Assembly (NCBI RefSeq): GCF_007990265.1
Contig: NZ_BJWH01000003.1
Coordinates: 186,001-250,000 of the forward strand
From: Cellulomonas terrae
GTDB lineage: Bacteria > Actinomycetota > Actinomycetes > Actinomycetales > Cellulomonadaceae
Direction of reading: 5' to 3'
DNA: 64,000 nt
Shown here: positions 1-8,240 of the stretch, one piece after another
Numbering within the stretch: the first letter of the stretch is position 1
Layout of the letters: every line of letters starts with the position of its first letter
Notes under the pieces: generated by a model
Told to the model about the DNA's origin: nothing
The model's input: the letters and a program-made list of their open reading frames with translations, nothing else
Database searches by the model: none
Position numbers and translations under genes: made by a program

Positions 1-1
1 C

Positions 2-94
2 GCGTTCTGGCTCATCCAGACCCTGCAGAAGTGGGAGCCGCCGACCGACGAGGAGAGGCGCGCGGCAGTCACGGGCGCCACCGCAGGCTCCTGA
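2..94 (+). CDS. C-terminal end of an unidentified protein (partial)
   Basis: The window opens inside a reading frame that runs to a TGA at 92-94 and supplies the last 30 residues. The visible tail starts with a hydrophobic aromatic stretch (AFWLIQTLQKW) and then becomes charged (PPTDEERRAAV). That would fit the last membrane segment and cytoplasmic tail of a transporter, but this is a guess from composition only. The rest of the gene lies upstream of the window. It ends 50 bases before the hydroxylase start. Confidence 0.5.
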   Translation, partial: AFWLIQTLQKWEPPTDEERRAAVTGATAGS

Positions 95-143
95 CCCCGT
101 GCGGGGGATGCATTGCGGGCCCCGGTGGCGTAGAACGGATCGC

Positions 144-1031
144 ATGTTCGAAGAAGGACAGCTGTACGCCCCCGTCACCGCCGACGAGGACGGCAAGGCG
201 ACCGTGCACCTCGCGGACGACCACCCCGGCGCGAACGACGACGCCTACCGGCGTCGCCGGAACGAGATCGCCGCGCCGGCCCTCGCGTGGCAGCCCGGCG
301 AGCCGGTGCCGCGCGTCGACTACACCGACTCCGAGAACGCGATCTGGGAGACGGTGTGCCGCGAGCTCGCGCCGAAGCACGAGCGGCTCGCGATCCGCGG
401 CTACCTGGAGGGCAAGGAAGCCCTCGGCCTGCCCACCGACCACGTGCCTCAGCTCGACGAGGTCAGCGCGGGGCTCGACCCGATCAGCGGGTTCCGGCTC
501 CACCCGGCGGCCGGGCTGGTGCCGCTCGACGTGTTCTACGGGTCGCTCGCGGACGGGGTGTTCCACTCGACGCAGTACCTGCGCCACCCGTCGCAGCCGC
601 TCTACACGCCGGAGCCGGACATCATCCACGAGGTCGTCGGGCACTGCAATCTGCTCGCGAACCCGGCGATCGCCGAGGTCAAGCGTCGCGCCGGGGAGGC
701 AGCGCGCCGGTGCGAGACGGCCGAGGGCCTGCAGTACGTGGCGGACGTCTTCTGGTTCACCATCGAGTTCGGCGTCATGTACGAGGAGGGCGAGCTGCGT
801 GCCTACGGCGCCGGGCTGCTCTCCTCCTACGGCGAGATCGAGGAGTTCCGGGGCGCCGACATCCGGCCCGTGGACTTCGACCAGATGGCCACGCTGGCGT
901 ACGACATCAGCCACTACCAGCCGATCCTGTTCGCGTGCGACGGCATGAGCGAGCTCACCGACCGGGTCGCCGGGTTCTTCGCGGACTTCGACGACGAGCA
1001 GGCGGCCCGGCTCGCGCGGAACTCGGTCTAG
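144..1031 (+). CDS. Phenylalanine 4-monooxygenase-like aromatic amino acid hydroxylase
   Basis: The 295-residue protein belongs to the pterin-dependent, non-haem iron aromatic amino acid hydroxylases, which convert phenylalanine to tyrosine. The iron site is visible: His162 and His167 in DIIHEVVGH, and Glu208 in WFTIEFG, the expected 2-His-1-Glu facial triad. The length is that of bacterial single-domain enzymes without the regulatory ACT domain of animals. The ATG at 144 is chosen because family similarity begins there; an upstream in-frame ATG at 99 only adds arginine-rich sequence. The stop codon overlaps the stop of the convergent FAD hydroxylase at a CTAG. Next to an hpa-type cluster it probably feeds phenylalanine into tyrosine/4-hydroxyphenylacetate catabolism; that role is inferred. 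Confidence 0.85.
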   Translation: MFEEGQLYAPVTADEDGKATVHLADDHPGANDDAYRRRRNEIAAPALAWQPGEPVPRVDYTDSENAIWETVCRELAPKHERLAIRGYLEGKEALGLPTDHVPQLDEVSAGLDPISGFRLHPAAGLVPLDVFYGSLADGVFHSTQYLRHPSQPLYTPEPDIIHEVVGHCNLLANPAIAEVKRRAGEAARRCETAEGLQYVADVFWFTIEFGVMYEEGELRAYGAGLLSSYGEIEEFRGADIRPVDFDQMATLAYDISHYQPILFACDGMSELTDRVAGFFADFDDEQAARLARNSV

Positions 1032-2851
1032 ACGAGCAGGTGCCGGCGGAAGAACGCGGCGAGCTCGTCCGTCGCGCCGAAGGGCAGGACCGCCGCGACG
1101 TACTGGTCGGGCCGGACGACGACGACGCAGCCCCCACGGTCGACGCCGCGCTGCTCGAAGATGTCCTCGTCCGGATGGGTCGCGAAGACGTTCTCGTAGT
1201 CGACGAGGTCGAGCGGCCCGGTCCGCGGGAGGAAGACCTGCGGGACGGCCGCGAGGTCGACGTCGACGTGCCGCTGCTGGTGGACGACCTTGACGTCGAG
1301 GACGCCGGGCGAGAGCGCGCCGAGCGGTGAGCCCGCGAGCCACGCGGCCCACGCCCGGAGCGCGGTCGCGTCCGCGTCGCCGAACGCGTACACGCGCCAG
1401 CGGCCGTCCGCGCGGTGCTGGTGGCCGAGGTGCAGGGGGTTCGCGTCGGCGACCCGGACGACGGGCACGGACTTGAACCGCTTCCCCACGGGGAACCCCG
1501 TCGCGACGTCCTGGTGGGCGGGCTCCGCGACGATCATCGACGGCGGGTACTGCGTCATGAACCCGAAGAGGAACTCGGTGGTCCGCACGTAGAACTCGGC
1601 GAGCCTGCCCGGGTCCCCCAGCTCCTCCGGGGTCTTCGCCATGAGCGAGGACCACTCCTTGTCGAAGTCGATGAGGTTCTGCGCGACCACCTGGCGCTCG
1701 GCCGAGTACGTGGCGAGCAGGCTCTCGGGGCTGCGGCCGGTGAGCACGTACCCGAGCTTCCAGGCCAGGTTGAACCCGTCCTGCATCGAGACGTTCATGC
1801 CCTGGCCGGCCTTGGCGCTGTGCGTGTGGCAGGCATCGCCGGCGATGAAGACGCGCGGCGTACGGGTGCCCGCCTCTGCGGCGGTGACGTCGTCGAACCG
1901 GTCGGTCAGCCGGTGCCCCACCTCGTACACGCTGTGCCACGCGACGTCGCGCACGTCGAGCGTGTACGGGTGCAGGATCGCGTTCGCCTTGGCGATGATC
2001 TGCTCGATCGTCGTGCCGCGCACCGCGTGGGGTGCGTCGGGGTCGGTCTCGCCGAGGTCGACGTACATGCGGAACAGGTGGCCGCCCTCGCGCGGGATGA
2101 GCAGGATGCTGCCGCCCGCGCCGGACTGGATCGCGCACTTGAGCCGGATGTCCGGGAAGTCGGTGACGGCGAGGACGTCCATGACCCCCCACGCGTGGAA
2201 CGCGGAGTTGCCCTCCATGGTGCAGCCGATCGCCGAGCGGACCTTGCTGCGGGCACCGTCCGCGCCCAGCACGTACTTGGCCCGCACCACCTTCTGCTCC
2301 CCCGCCCGCACGAGGGTGACGTCGACGTGGTCGTCGGCGCGCACCAGGCCCTCGAACTCGTACCCGTAGTCCGGGGCCATCCTGCTGGGCGAGTTCGCCA
2401 TGAACTCGGCGAAGTAGTCGAGCACGCGTGCCTGGTTGACGATGAGGTGCGGGAACTCGCTGATCCCGCCGGGGTCGTCGGCCGGTCGTTCGCCGCGGAC
2501 GATGCGCGACGGGTCGGCGGGGTCCGGGTGCCAGAAGCACATCTCGGTGATGCGGTACGCCTCCTCGGCGATCCGGCCTGCGAACCCGAACGCCTGGAAC
2601 GTCTCGACGCTGCGCGCCTGGATCCCGTCCGCCTGACCGATCGGGAGGCGGCCCGGACGGCGTTCGACGATGCGGGTGGTGACCTCGGGGAACTGCGAGA
2701 GCTGCGCGGCCGCGATCATCCCCGCCGGCCCGGTGCCGACGATGAGGACGTCCACCTCGTCGGGCAGCTCGGCGGGGCGGTCGAGGCCGACACCGGCCGC
2801 CGGCTGGACGCGCGGGTCGCCAGAGACGTAGCCGTGGTGGTGGAACTGCAT
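1028..2851 (-). CDS. Class A FAD-dependent phenol hydroxylase family monooxygenase (MobA/phenol 2-monooxygenase type)
   Basis: At 607 residues this has the size and layout of phenol 2-monooxygenase and 3-hydroxybenzoate 4-monooxygenase. It shows an N-terminal FAD-binding GTGPAGM loop (about residues 38-44), the ERRPG motif that follows the Rossmann beta strand, the FAD ribityl motif VFIAGDACHTHS, and a C-terminal thioredoxin-like dimerisation domain (about residues 430-607). Such enzymes add a hydroxyl ortho to an existing phenolic OH using NAD(P)H and O2. It is transcribed divergently from the hpa-like operon. No HpaB/HpaC pair is visible in the window, so it may make homoprotocatechuate from 4-hydroxyphenylacetate; 3-hydroxybenzoate or another phenol is an equal alternative. 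Confidence 0.85.
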   Translation of the reverse strand: MQFHHHGYVSGDPRVQPAAGVGLDRPAELPDEVDVLIVGTGPAGMIAAAQLSQFPEVTTRIVERRPGRLPIGQADGIQARSVETFQAFGFAGRIAEEAYRITEMCFWHPDPADPSRIVRGERPADDPGGISEFPHLIVNQARVLDYFAEFMANSPSRMAPDYGYEFEGLVRADDHVDVTLVRAGEQKVVRAKYVLGADGARSKVRSAIGCTMEGNSAFHAWGVMDVLAVTDFPDIRLKCAIQSGAGGSILLIPREGGHLFRMYVDLGETDPDAPHAVRGTTIEQIIAKANAILHPYTLDVRDVAWHSVYEVGHRLTDRFDDVTAAEAGTRTPRVFIAGDACHTHSAKAGQGMNVSMQDGFNLAWKLGYVLTGRSPESLLATYSAERQVVAQNLIDFDKEWSSLMAKTPEELGDPGRLAEFYVRTTEFLFGFMTQYPPSMIVAEPAHQDVATGFPVGKRFKSVPVVRVADANPLHLGHQHRADGRWRVYAFGDADATALRAWAAWLAGSPLGALSPGVLDVKVVHQQRHVDVDLAAVPQVFLPRTGPLDLVDYENVFATHPDEDIFEQRGVDRGGCVVVVRPDQYVAAVLPFGATDELAAFFRRHLLV

Positions 2852-2888
2852 GGGACCGACTCCCCTGACGCCGATGTCGAGGTGGTGC

Positions 2889-2904
2889 GGATCGTATATT
2901 ATCC
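2889..2904. promoter_or_regulatory. Candidate operator GGAT-N8-ATCC in the divergent hpa promoter region
   Basis: The 101-base gap between the divergent FAD hydroxylase and TPP-enzyme genes has one AT-rich island in otherwise very GC-rich DNA. Its centre CGTATATT is flanked by the inverted half-sites GGAT and ATCC. TATATT and TATCCC within it could serve as -10 elements for the two directions. A GntR/FCD regulator is encoded in the operon, so this is the most likely binding site. The link is inferred, since the motif occurs only once here. Confidence 0.4.
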
Positions 2905-2952
2905 CTACCGAGCCGCAACGACGCGGTCGAACCGGTCCGAGAGGCCCCTTCC

Positions 2953-4599
2953 ATGCCGACGGTCTCCGCGCACGTCGCGGTCACGCTCGCCGCCCACGTC
3001 GACCACGTCTTCGGCGTCATGGGCAACGGCAACGCGTACTTCCTGGACGCCCTGACGCGGCAGACCGGCGCCCGCTTCACGGCCGTGCGGCACGAGGCCG
3101 GTGCCGTCGTCGCCGCCGACGCGTTCCACCGGGCGTCCGGCCGGCTCGCCGCGGCGACCACGACCTACGGCGCCGGGTTCACGAACACCCTGACCGCCCT
3201 CGCCGAGGCCGTGCAGGCGCACGTGCCGCTCGTCCTCGTCGTCGGGGACGAACCGACGTCGGGACCGCGCCCCTGGGACGTCGACCAGATCGCGATGGCC
3301 TCCGCCGTCGGCGCCCGCACCTACACCGTGGGCCGCGCGGACGCCGCCGCCACGACCGTCATCGCCGTCGAGCATGCGCTGACCTACCGGGTCCCCACCG
3401 TCCTCGCGATCCCCTACGACGTCGCCACCCTCGACACGGGCCCGGTGCCCGAGACGCCCGCCCCGCGCCTGCCCGCACCGCTCGCCGTGCGCGGCGCGTT
3501 CGCCGACGGAGTCGTCCGCGAGATCGCCGCCGCCCTCGCGAACGCCCGCCGACCGCTGCTGCTGGCGGGCCGGGGCGCCTGGGTGGCGGGGGCCGGCGAG
3601 GCGCTCGGGGCGGTCGCCGACGCGACAGGTGCGCTGACCGTGACGACCGCTCTCGGGCGCGGGATCTTCCCCCGGCCCGAGTTCGACCTGGGCGTCGCCG
3701 GCGGGTTCGGGACCGAGGGCGCGATGGCGCTGGTCCGCGAGGCCGACGTCGCGGTCGTCGTCGGTGCCTCCCTCAACCAGTTCACGATGCGCTTCGGCGA
3801 CCTCTTCGCCCCCGGGTGCCGCGTGTTCCAGGTCGACGTCGCACCCGCGGCGACGCACCCGCATGTCGGCGGCTACGTGCGCGGGGACGCCACGGTCGTC
3901 GCGGAGGCCGTCCTCAAGGAGCTGGACGGCGCCACGCCCAGCGGGTGGCGCGAGTCCGTCGACCTCTCGACGGCGCGACGGCACGAGCCCGGGGACGGGA
4001 TCGCCGCCGACGGGCGGCTCGATCCTCGCTCCGCAGCGGCACGCCTCGCGGAGCTGCTGCCCGAGGACCGCGTCGCCGTCTCGGACGGCGGCCACTTCCT
4101 CGGCTGGTCCAACATGTACTGGCCGGTGGCCTCGCCCGACCGGATGGTGATGGTCGGCACCGCGTTCCAGGCGATCGGCCTCGGCTTCCCCAGCGTGCTG
4201 GGCGCGACGCTCGCGCGGCCCGAGGCCACCGTGGTCCTGACCACCGGAGACGGCGGCGGCCTCATGGCCCTGTCCGACCTGGAGTCGGCGGTGCGGGTCG
4301 CCGGCGGCCGCGGGATCGCGGTCGTGTGGAACGACGGGGCATACAGCGCGGAGATGCACCTCTACGGGCGCAAGGGCCTGGCGCAGGAGCCGATGCTCAT
4401 CCCGGACGTCGACTTCGCCGGCGTGGCCACCGCGCTCGGCGCGCAGGGGGTGGCCGTCCGGACCGTCGAGGATCTCGAGGTGCTCACCGCGTGGCGCGCC
4501 CGACCGGCCGACGAGCGACCGTTCCTGCTCCTCGACCTGCGCGTCTCCGGCAGCGTCGTCGCACCGTTCTGGGAGGAGATCTCGCAGGCGAGCGGCTGA
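2953..4599 (+). CDS. Thiamine pyrophosphate-dependent enzyme (acetolactate synthase / 2-oxoacid decarboxylase family)
   Basis: The 548-residue protein has the three-domain layout of the acetolactate synthase/benzoylformate decarboxylase superfamily. The N-terminal pyrimidine-binding domain carries the cofactor-activating glutamate in VRHEAGA (about residue 48). The middle domain is DHS-like, and the C-terminal diphosphate-binding domain carries the Mg/TPP motif from GDGGG to VVWNDGAYS. It is the first gene of the hpa-like operon, 34 bases ahead of the FAH-RraA fusion. A plausible substrate is a 2-oxo acid such as 4-hydroxyphenylpyruvate, decarboxylated toward 4-hydroxyphenylacetaldehyde, but nothing in the sequence fixes the substrate. 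Confidence 0.8.
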   Translation: MPTVSAHVAVTLAAHVDHVFGVMGNGNAYFLDALTRQTGARFTAVRHEAGAVVAADAFHRASGRLAAATTTYGAGFTNTLTALAEAVQAHVPLVLVVGDEPTSGPRPWDVDQIAMASAVGARTYTVGRADAAATTVIAVEHALTYRVPTVLAIPYDVATLDTGPVPETPAPRLPAPLAVRGAFADGVVREIAAALANARRPLLLAGRGAWVAGAGEALGAVADATGALTVTTALGRGIFPRPEFDLGVAGGFGTEGAMALVREADVAVVVGASLNQFTMRFGDLFAPGCRVFQVDVAPAATHPHVGGYVRGDATVVAEAVLKELDGATPSGWRESVDLSTARRHEPGDGIAADGRLDPRSAAARLAELLPEDRVAVSDGGHFLGWSNMYWPVASPDRMVMVGTAFQAIGLGFPSVLGATLARPEATVVLTTGDGGGLMALSDLESAVRVAGGRGIAVVWNDGAYSAEMHLYGRKGLAQEPMLIPDVDFAGVATALGAQGVAVRTVEDLEVLTAWRARPADERPFLLLDLRVSGSVVAPFWEEISQASG

Positions 4600-4633
4600 C
4601 CACGACCGACGGACCACGCACGTGAGGGAGCTC

Positions 4634-6094
4634 ATGACCGACGACAGCACGGACCCGAGGTTCTCCGGCCTGCCCGGGCGGCCGGGGAAGATCGTCGCGA
4701 TCCACCTCAGCTACGCCTCGCGCGCCGACCAGCGCGGCCGCCGCCCGGCGCACCCGTCGTACTTCTTCAAGCCGTCCAGCTCCGTCGCGGCATCGGGCGG
4801 CACCGTGGAACGACCGCACGGCACCGAGCTGCTCGCCTTCGAGGGCGAGATCGCACTCGTCATCGGCACCACCGCCCGGCGCGTGCCCCTGGACCGTGCG
4901 TGGGACCACGTCGCCTGGGTCACGGCGGCGAACGACCTCGGGCTGTACGACCTGCGCGCCAACGACAAGGGCTCCAACGTCCGCTCCAAGGGTGGCGACG
5001 GGTTCACGCCCCTCGGCCCCCACCTCGTCGATGCCCGCACCGTCGACCCGGGCGGGTTGCGCGTGCGCGCCTGGGTCAACGGGGAGCTCCGCCAGGACGA
5101 CACGACCGCCGGCCTGCTGTTCACGCTCCCCCGGCTCGTCGCCGACCTCTCCCAGCACCTGACGCTCGAACCGGGCGACGTGATCCTCACCGGCACCCCT
5201 GCCGGCTCGTCGGTCGTCGTCCCCGGCGACGTCGTCGAGGTCGAGGTTGACGCCCCCGGTGCACCCGGTGCGCCGACGTCGGGCCGCCTCGTCACGACCG
5301 TCGTCCAGGGTGAGCACGGGTTCGACGGCACGCTCGGGTCGCAGCCCGCCGTCGACGACGTCCAGCGCGCGGAGGCGTGGGGCGTGGAACCCGGGCCCCG
5401 CCTCTCGGCCGAGCTGCGGGAGAAGCTGCGGCGAGCGCCGGTCGCCGCGCTGAGTGCGCAGCTGCGCAAGCGTGGTCTCGACCAGGTGACCGTCGACGGC
5501 GTCCGGCCGATGCACGCCGACGCCAAGCTGGTCGGCACGGCGCGCACGCTGCGGTTCGTGCCGGCCCGGGAGGACCTGTTCTCCCGCCACGGCGGCGGCT
5601 ACAACGCACAGAAGCGCGCCTTCGACACCGTCGGTGAGGGCGAGGTCATCGTGATCGAGGCGCGTGGTGAGACCGGCTCCGGCACGCTCGGCGACATCCT
5701 CGCCCTGCGCGCCCACGCGCGCGGCGCGGCCGGCATCGTGACCGACGGCGGTGTCCGGGACCACGCCGCCGTGGCCGCCGTGGGCATCCCCGTCTACTCC
5801 GCGGGCGCGCACCCCGCCGTGCTGGGTCGCCGGCACGTGCCGTGGGACGTCGACGTCGCCGTCGCGTGCGGCGGCACGACCGTCGAGCCGGGGGACGTGA
5901 TCGTCGGGGACGGCGACGGGGTCGTCGTCATCCCGCCCGGACTGGTCGAGGAGGTCGTGGACGCCGCCCTCGCCCAGGAGGAGGAGGACGGCTGGATCGC
6001 GGAGCAGGTCGCCGCCGGTCACGCGATCGACGGTCTCTTCCCCATGGACGCGCAGTGGAGAGCGAGGTTCGACGCATGGCGCGCGACCCGGTGA
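4634..6094 (+). CDS. Fusion of fumarylacetoacetate hydrolase-like domain with RraA-like domain
   Basis: The 486-residue protein joins two enzymes of meta-cleavage pathways. Residues 1 to about 210 are an FAH/HpaG-type domain: the metal-binding EGEIALVIG strand, the region around NDLGLYDLR, and the typical ILTGTPAGSS motif. After a short linker, residues from about 245 form an RraA/HMG-aldolase-like domain with GTLGDILALRA and the metal/substrate loop DGGVRDH. In E. coli HpaG two FAH repeats decarboxylate and isomerise the ring-fission product. Here the second FAH repeat is missing and RraA takes its place, which suggests decarboxylation or aldol chemistry on the same chain. The ATG at 4634 is preferred over the GTG at 4622 because GGGAG sits at the right distance upstream. 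Confidence 0.8.
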   Translation: MTDDSTDPRFSGLPGRPGKIVAIHLSYASRADQRGRRPAHPSYFFKPSSSVAASGGTVERPHGTELLAFEGEIALVIGTTARRVPLDRAWDHVAWVTAANDLGLYDLRANDKGSNVRSKGGDGFTPLGPHLVDARTVDPGGLRVRAWVNGELRQDDTTAGLLFTLPRLVADLSQHLTLEPGDVILTGTPAGSSVVVPGDVVEVEVDAPGAPGAPTSGRLVTTVVQGEHGFDGTLGSQPAVDDVQRAEAWGVEPGPRLSAELREKLRRAPVAALSAQLRKRGLDQVTVDGVRPMHADAKLVGTARTLRFVPAREDLFSRHGGGYNAQKRAFDTVGEGEVIVIEARGETGSGTLGDILALRAHARGAAGIVTDGGVRDHAAVAAVGIPVYSAGAHPAVLGRRHVPWDVDVAVACGGTTVEPGDVIVGDGDGVVVIPPGLVEEVVDAALAQEEEDGWIAEQVAAGHAIDGLFPMDAQWRARFDAWRATR

Positions 6095-6765
6095 GCGAGA
6101 CGGCGACGCGGAGCAAGTCGCAGCGCGCGTACCACGTGCTCAAGGAGCGGATCGCCGGCGAGGAGCTCGCACCGGGACACCGCCTGGTCCTGGCGTCCGT
6201 CGCGAACGACCTCGGCATGAGCGTCGTGCCCGTGCGCGAGGCGATCCGGCGGCTCGAGGCCGAAGGGCTCGTGACCTTCGAGCGGAACGTCGGCGCACGC
6301 GTCTCGATGATCGACGACTCGCAGTACCGGCACAGCATGGAGACGCTGGCCATCCTCGAGGGCGCCGCCACCGCGCTCGCGGCCCGGCACCTGACGGCCG
6401 ACGACCTCCGGCAGGCGCGTGAGCTCAACACCCTTCTCGTCGAGTCGCTGGACGACTTCGACCCCCGCCGCTTCACCTCGTTGAACCAGCAGTTCCACTC
6501 GGTGCTCTTCGCCGCCTGCCCGAACCCGCGGCTCCTCGCGACCGTGGAGTCGGAGTGGGTGCGGCTCGGTCACCTGCGCGAGTCGACGTTCAGCTTCGTA
6601 CCCGGCCGCGCCCAGGAGTCGGTCCGGGAGCACGAGGCGCTCCTCGGTCTCATCGAGGCCGGCGCCCCCCTGGCGGACATCGAGCGGGCGGCGCGCGGGC
6701 ACCGCTCGGCCACCCTTGCCGCCTACCTCAGCCACGAGCACCCCGAGGCGACCCATGCCCAGTGA
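6076..6765 (+). CDS. GntR-family transcriptional regulator with FCD ligand domain
   Basis: The 229-residue protein has an N-terminal winged helix with typical GntR features (AYHVLKERI, VPVREAIRRLEAEGL, residues about 15-75) followed by an all-helical FCD domain containing the metal-binding pattern in FHSVLF and HEALL. It probably senses a pathway acid and represses the surrounding operon. The ATG at 6076 overlaps the fusion gene by 19 bases and has an AGG-rich ribosome site. A GTG at 6091 forming a GTGA overlap is the alternative start. Its gene also overlaps the aldehyde dehydrogenase, so it is co-expressed with the enzymes. The likely operator is the GGAT-N8-ATCC site at 2889. Confidence 0.85.
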   Translation: MARDPVSETATRSKSQRAYHVLKERIAGEELAPGHRLVLASVANDLGMSVVPVREAIRRLEAEGLVTFERNVGARVSMIDDSQYRHSMETLAILEGAATALAARHLTADDLRQARELNTLLVESLDDFDPRRFTSLNQQFHSVLFAACPNPRLLATVESEWVRLGHLRESTFSFVPGRAQESVREHEALLGLIEAGAPLADIERAARGHRSATLAAYLSHEHPEATHAQ

Positions 6766-8239
6766 TCTTCCCGACCACCTCCGGCACTACATCGGGGGCG
6801 AGCACGTCGACTCCGCGGACGGCGCGACCTTCGAGGTCCTCGACCCGGTCTCGAACGAGACGTACCTGCACGCCGCCGCGGGCAAGGCCGCGGACGTCGA
6901 CCGGGCGGTCACGGCGGCGCGGCACGCGTTCGACGACGGTCCGTGGCCGCGGATGCTGCCGCGCGAGCGCTCGCGGGTCCTGCACCGCGTCGCCGACCTC
7001 GTGGAATCACGGGACGCCCGGCTCGCCGAGCTCGAAAGCTTCGACTCGGGCCTGCCCATCACGCAGGCGCTGGGCCAGGCACGCCGCGCCGCCGAGAACT
7101 TCCGGTTCTTCGCCGACCTCGTCGTCGCCCAGACCGACGACGCCTTCAAGGTGCCCGGCCGGCAGCTCAACTACGTCAACCGCAAGCCCATCGGCGTCGC
7201 AGGCCTCATCACGCCGTGGAACACGCCGTTCATGCTCGAGTCGTGGAAGCTCGGCCCCGCGCTGGCGACCGGGAACACCGTCGTCCTCAAGCCGGCGGAG
7301 TTCACGCCGCTGTCGGCGTCGCTGTGGGCCGGGATCTTCGAGGAGGCCGGCCTGCCCGTCGGCGTGTTCAACCTCGTCCACGGGATCGGCGAGGAGGCCG
7401 GCGACGCGCTCGTGAAGCACCCGGGCGTCCCGCTGATCTCGTTCACGGGCGAGAGCCGGACCGGGCAGCTGATCTTTGCCAACGCGGCGCCCCACCTGAA
7501 GGGCCTCTCCATGGAGCTCGGGGGCAAGTCCCCCGCCGTGGTCTTCGCCGACGCCGACCTGGACGCGGCGATCGACGCGACGATCTTCGGGGTGTTCTCG
7601 CTCAACGGCGAGCGCTGCACGGCGGGCAGCCGGATCCTCGTGCAGCGCGAGATCTACGACGAGTTCGTCGAGCGCTACGCGGCTCAGGCGTCGCGCGTCG
7701 TCGTCGGTCCCCCGCACGAGCCGGGCACCGAGGTCGGCGCGCTCGTGCACCCGGAGCACTACGAGAAGGTCATGGGCTACATCGAGCTCGGCCGCACCGA
7801 GGGTCGTCTCGTCGCGGGCGGCGGGCGACCCGACGGCTTTCCGACCGGCAACTACGTCGCACCCACCGTGTTCGCGGACGTCCCGTCCGACGCCCGGATC
7901 TTCCAGGAGGAGATCTTCGGCCCGGTCGTCGCGATCACCCCGTTCGACACCGACGAGGAGGCGCTCGCGCTGGCGAACGGTGTGAAGTACGGGCTCGCCG
8001 CCTACGTCTGGACCAACGACCTGCGGCGGGCGCACACCTTCGCCCAGGCCGTCGACGCGGGCATGGTGTGGCTGAACAGCAACAACGTCCGTGACCTGCG
8101 CACCCCGTTCGGCGGCGTCAAGGCCTCGGGTCTCGGTCACGAGGGCGGGTACCGCTCGATCGACTTCTACACGCACCAGCAGGCCGTGCACGTCACGCTC
8201 GGCGACGTGCACCACCCGACGTTCGGCAAGGGAGTCTGA
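6755..8239 (+). CDS. hpaE: 5-carboxymethyl-2-hydroxymuconate semialdehyde dehydrogenase
   Basis: The 494-residue NAD-dependent aldehyde dehydrogenase oxidises the semialdehyde formed by homoprotocatechuate ring cleavage. The closest family fit is HpaE: the catalytic stretch reads SLNGERCTAGSR, matching HpaE's SINGERCTAGSR, with the active cysteine in GERC and the general base Glu in MELGGKSP. The C-terminal end (FGKGV) also resembles HpaE. The ATG at 6755 lies inside the end of the GntR gene (11-base overlap), so translation is coupled. The dioxygenase follows after one base. Confidence 0.9.
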   Translation: MPSDLPDHLRHYIGGEHVDSADGATFEVLDPVSNETYLHAAAGKAADVDRAVTAARHAFDDGPWPRMLPRERSRVLHRVADLVESRDARLAELESFDSGLPITQALGQARRAAENFRFFADLVVAQTDDAFKVPGRQLNYVNRKPIGVAGLITPWNTPFMLESWKLGPALATGNTVVLKPAEFTPLSASLWAGIFEEAGLPVGVFNLVHGIGEEAGDALVKHPGVPLISFTGESRTGQLIFANAAPHLKGLSMELGGKSPAVVFADADLDAAIDATIFGVFSLNGERCTAGSRILVQREIYDEFVERYAAQASRVVVGPPHEPGTEVGALVHPEHYEKVMGYIELGRTEGRLVAGGGRPDGFPTGNYVAPTVFADVPSDARIFQEEIFGPVVAITPFDTDEEALALANGVKYGLAAYVWTNDLRRAHTFAQAVDAGMVWLNSNNVRDLRTPFGGVKASGLGHEGGYRSIDFYTHQQAVHVTLGDVHHPTFGKGV

Positions 8240-8240
8240 C

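Noticed and set aside
69..3161. Very long minus-strand open frames opposite the hydroxylase and TPP genes, and similar ones at many other places (for example 25811-28954, 37459-40494)
   Set aside because: High-GC DNA leaves long stop-free antisense frames. Their translations are Arg/Pro/Ala-rich without family motifs, whereas the opposite strand encodes recognisable proteins.
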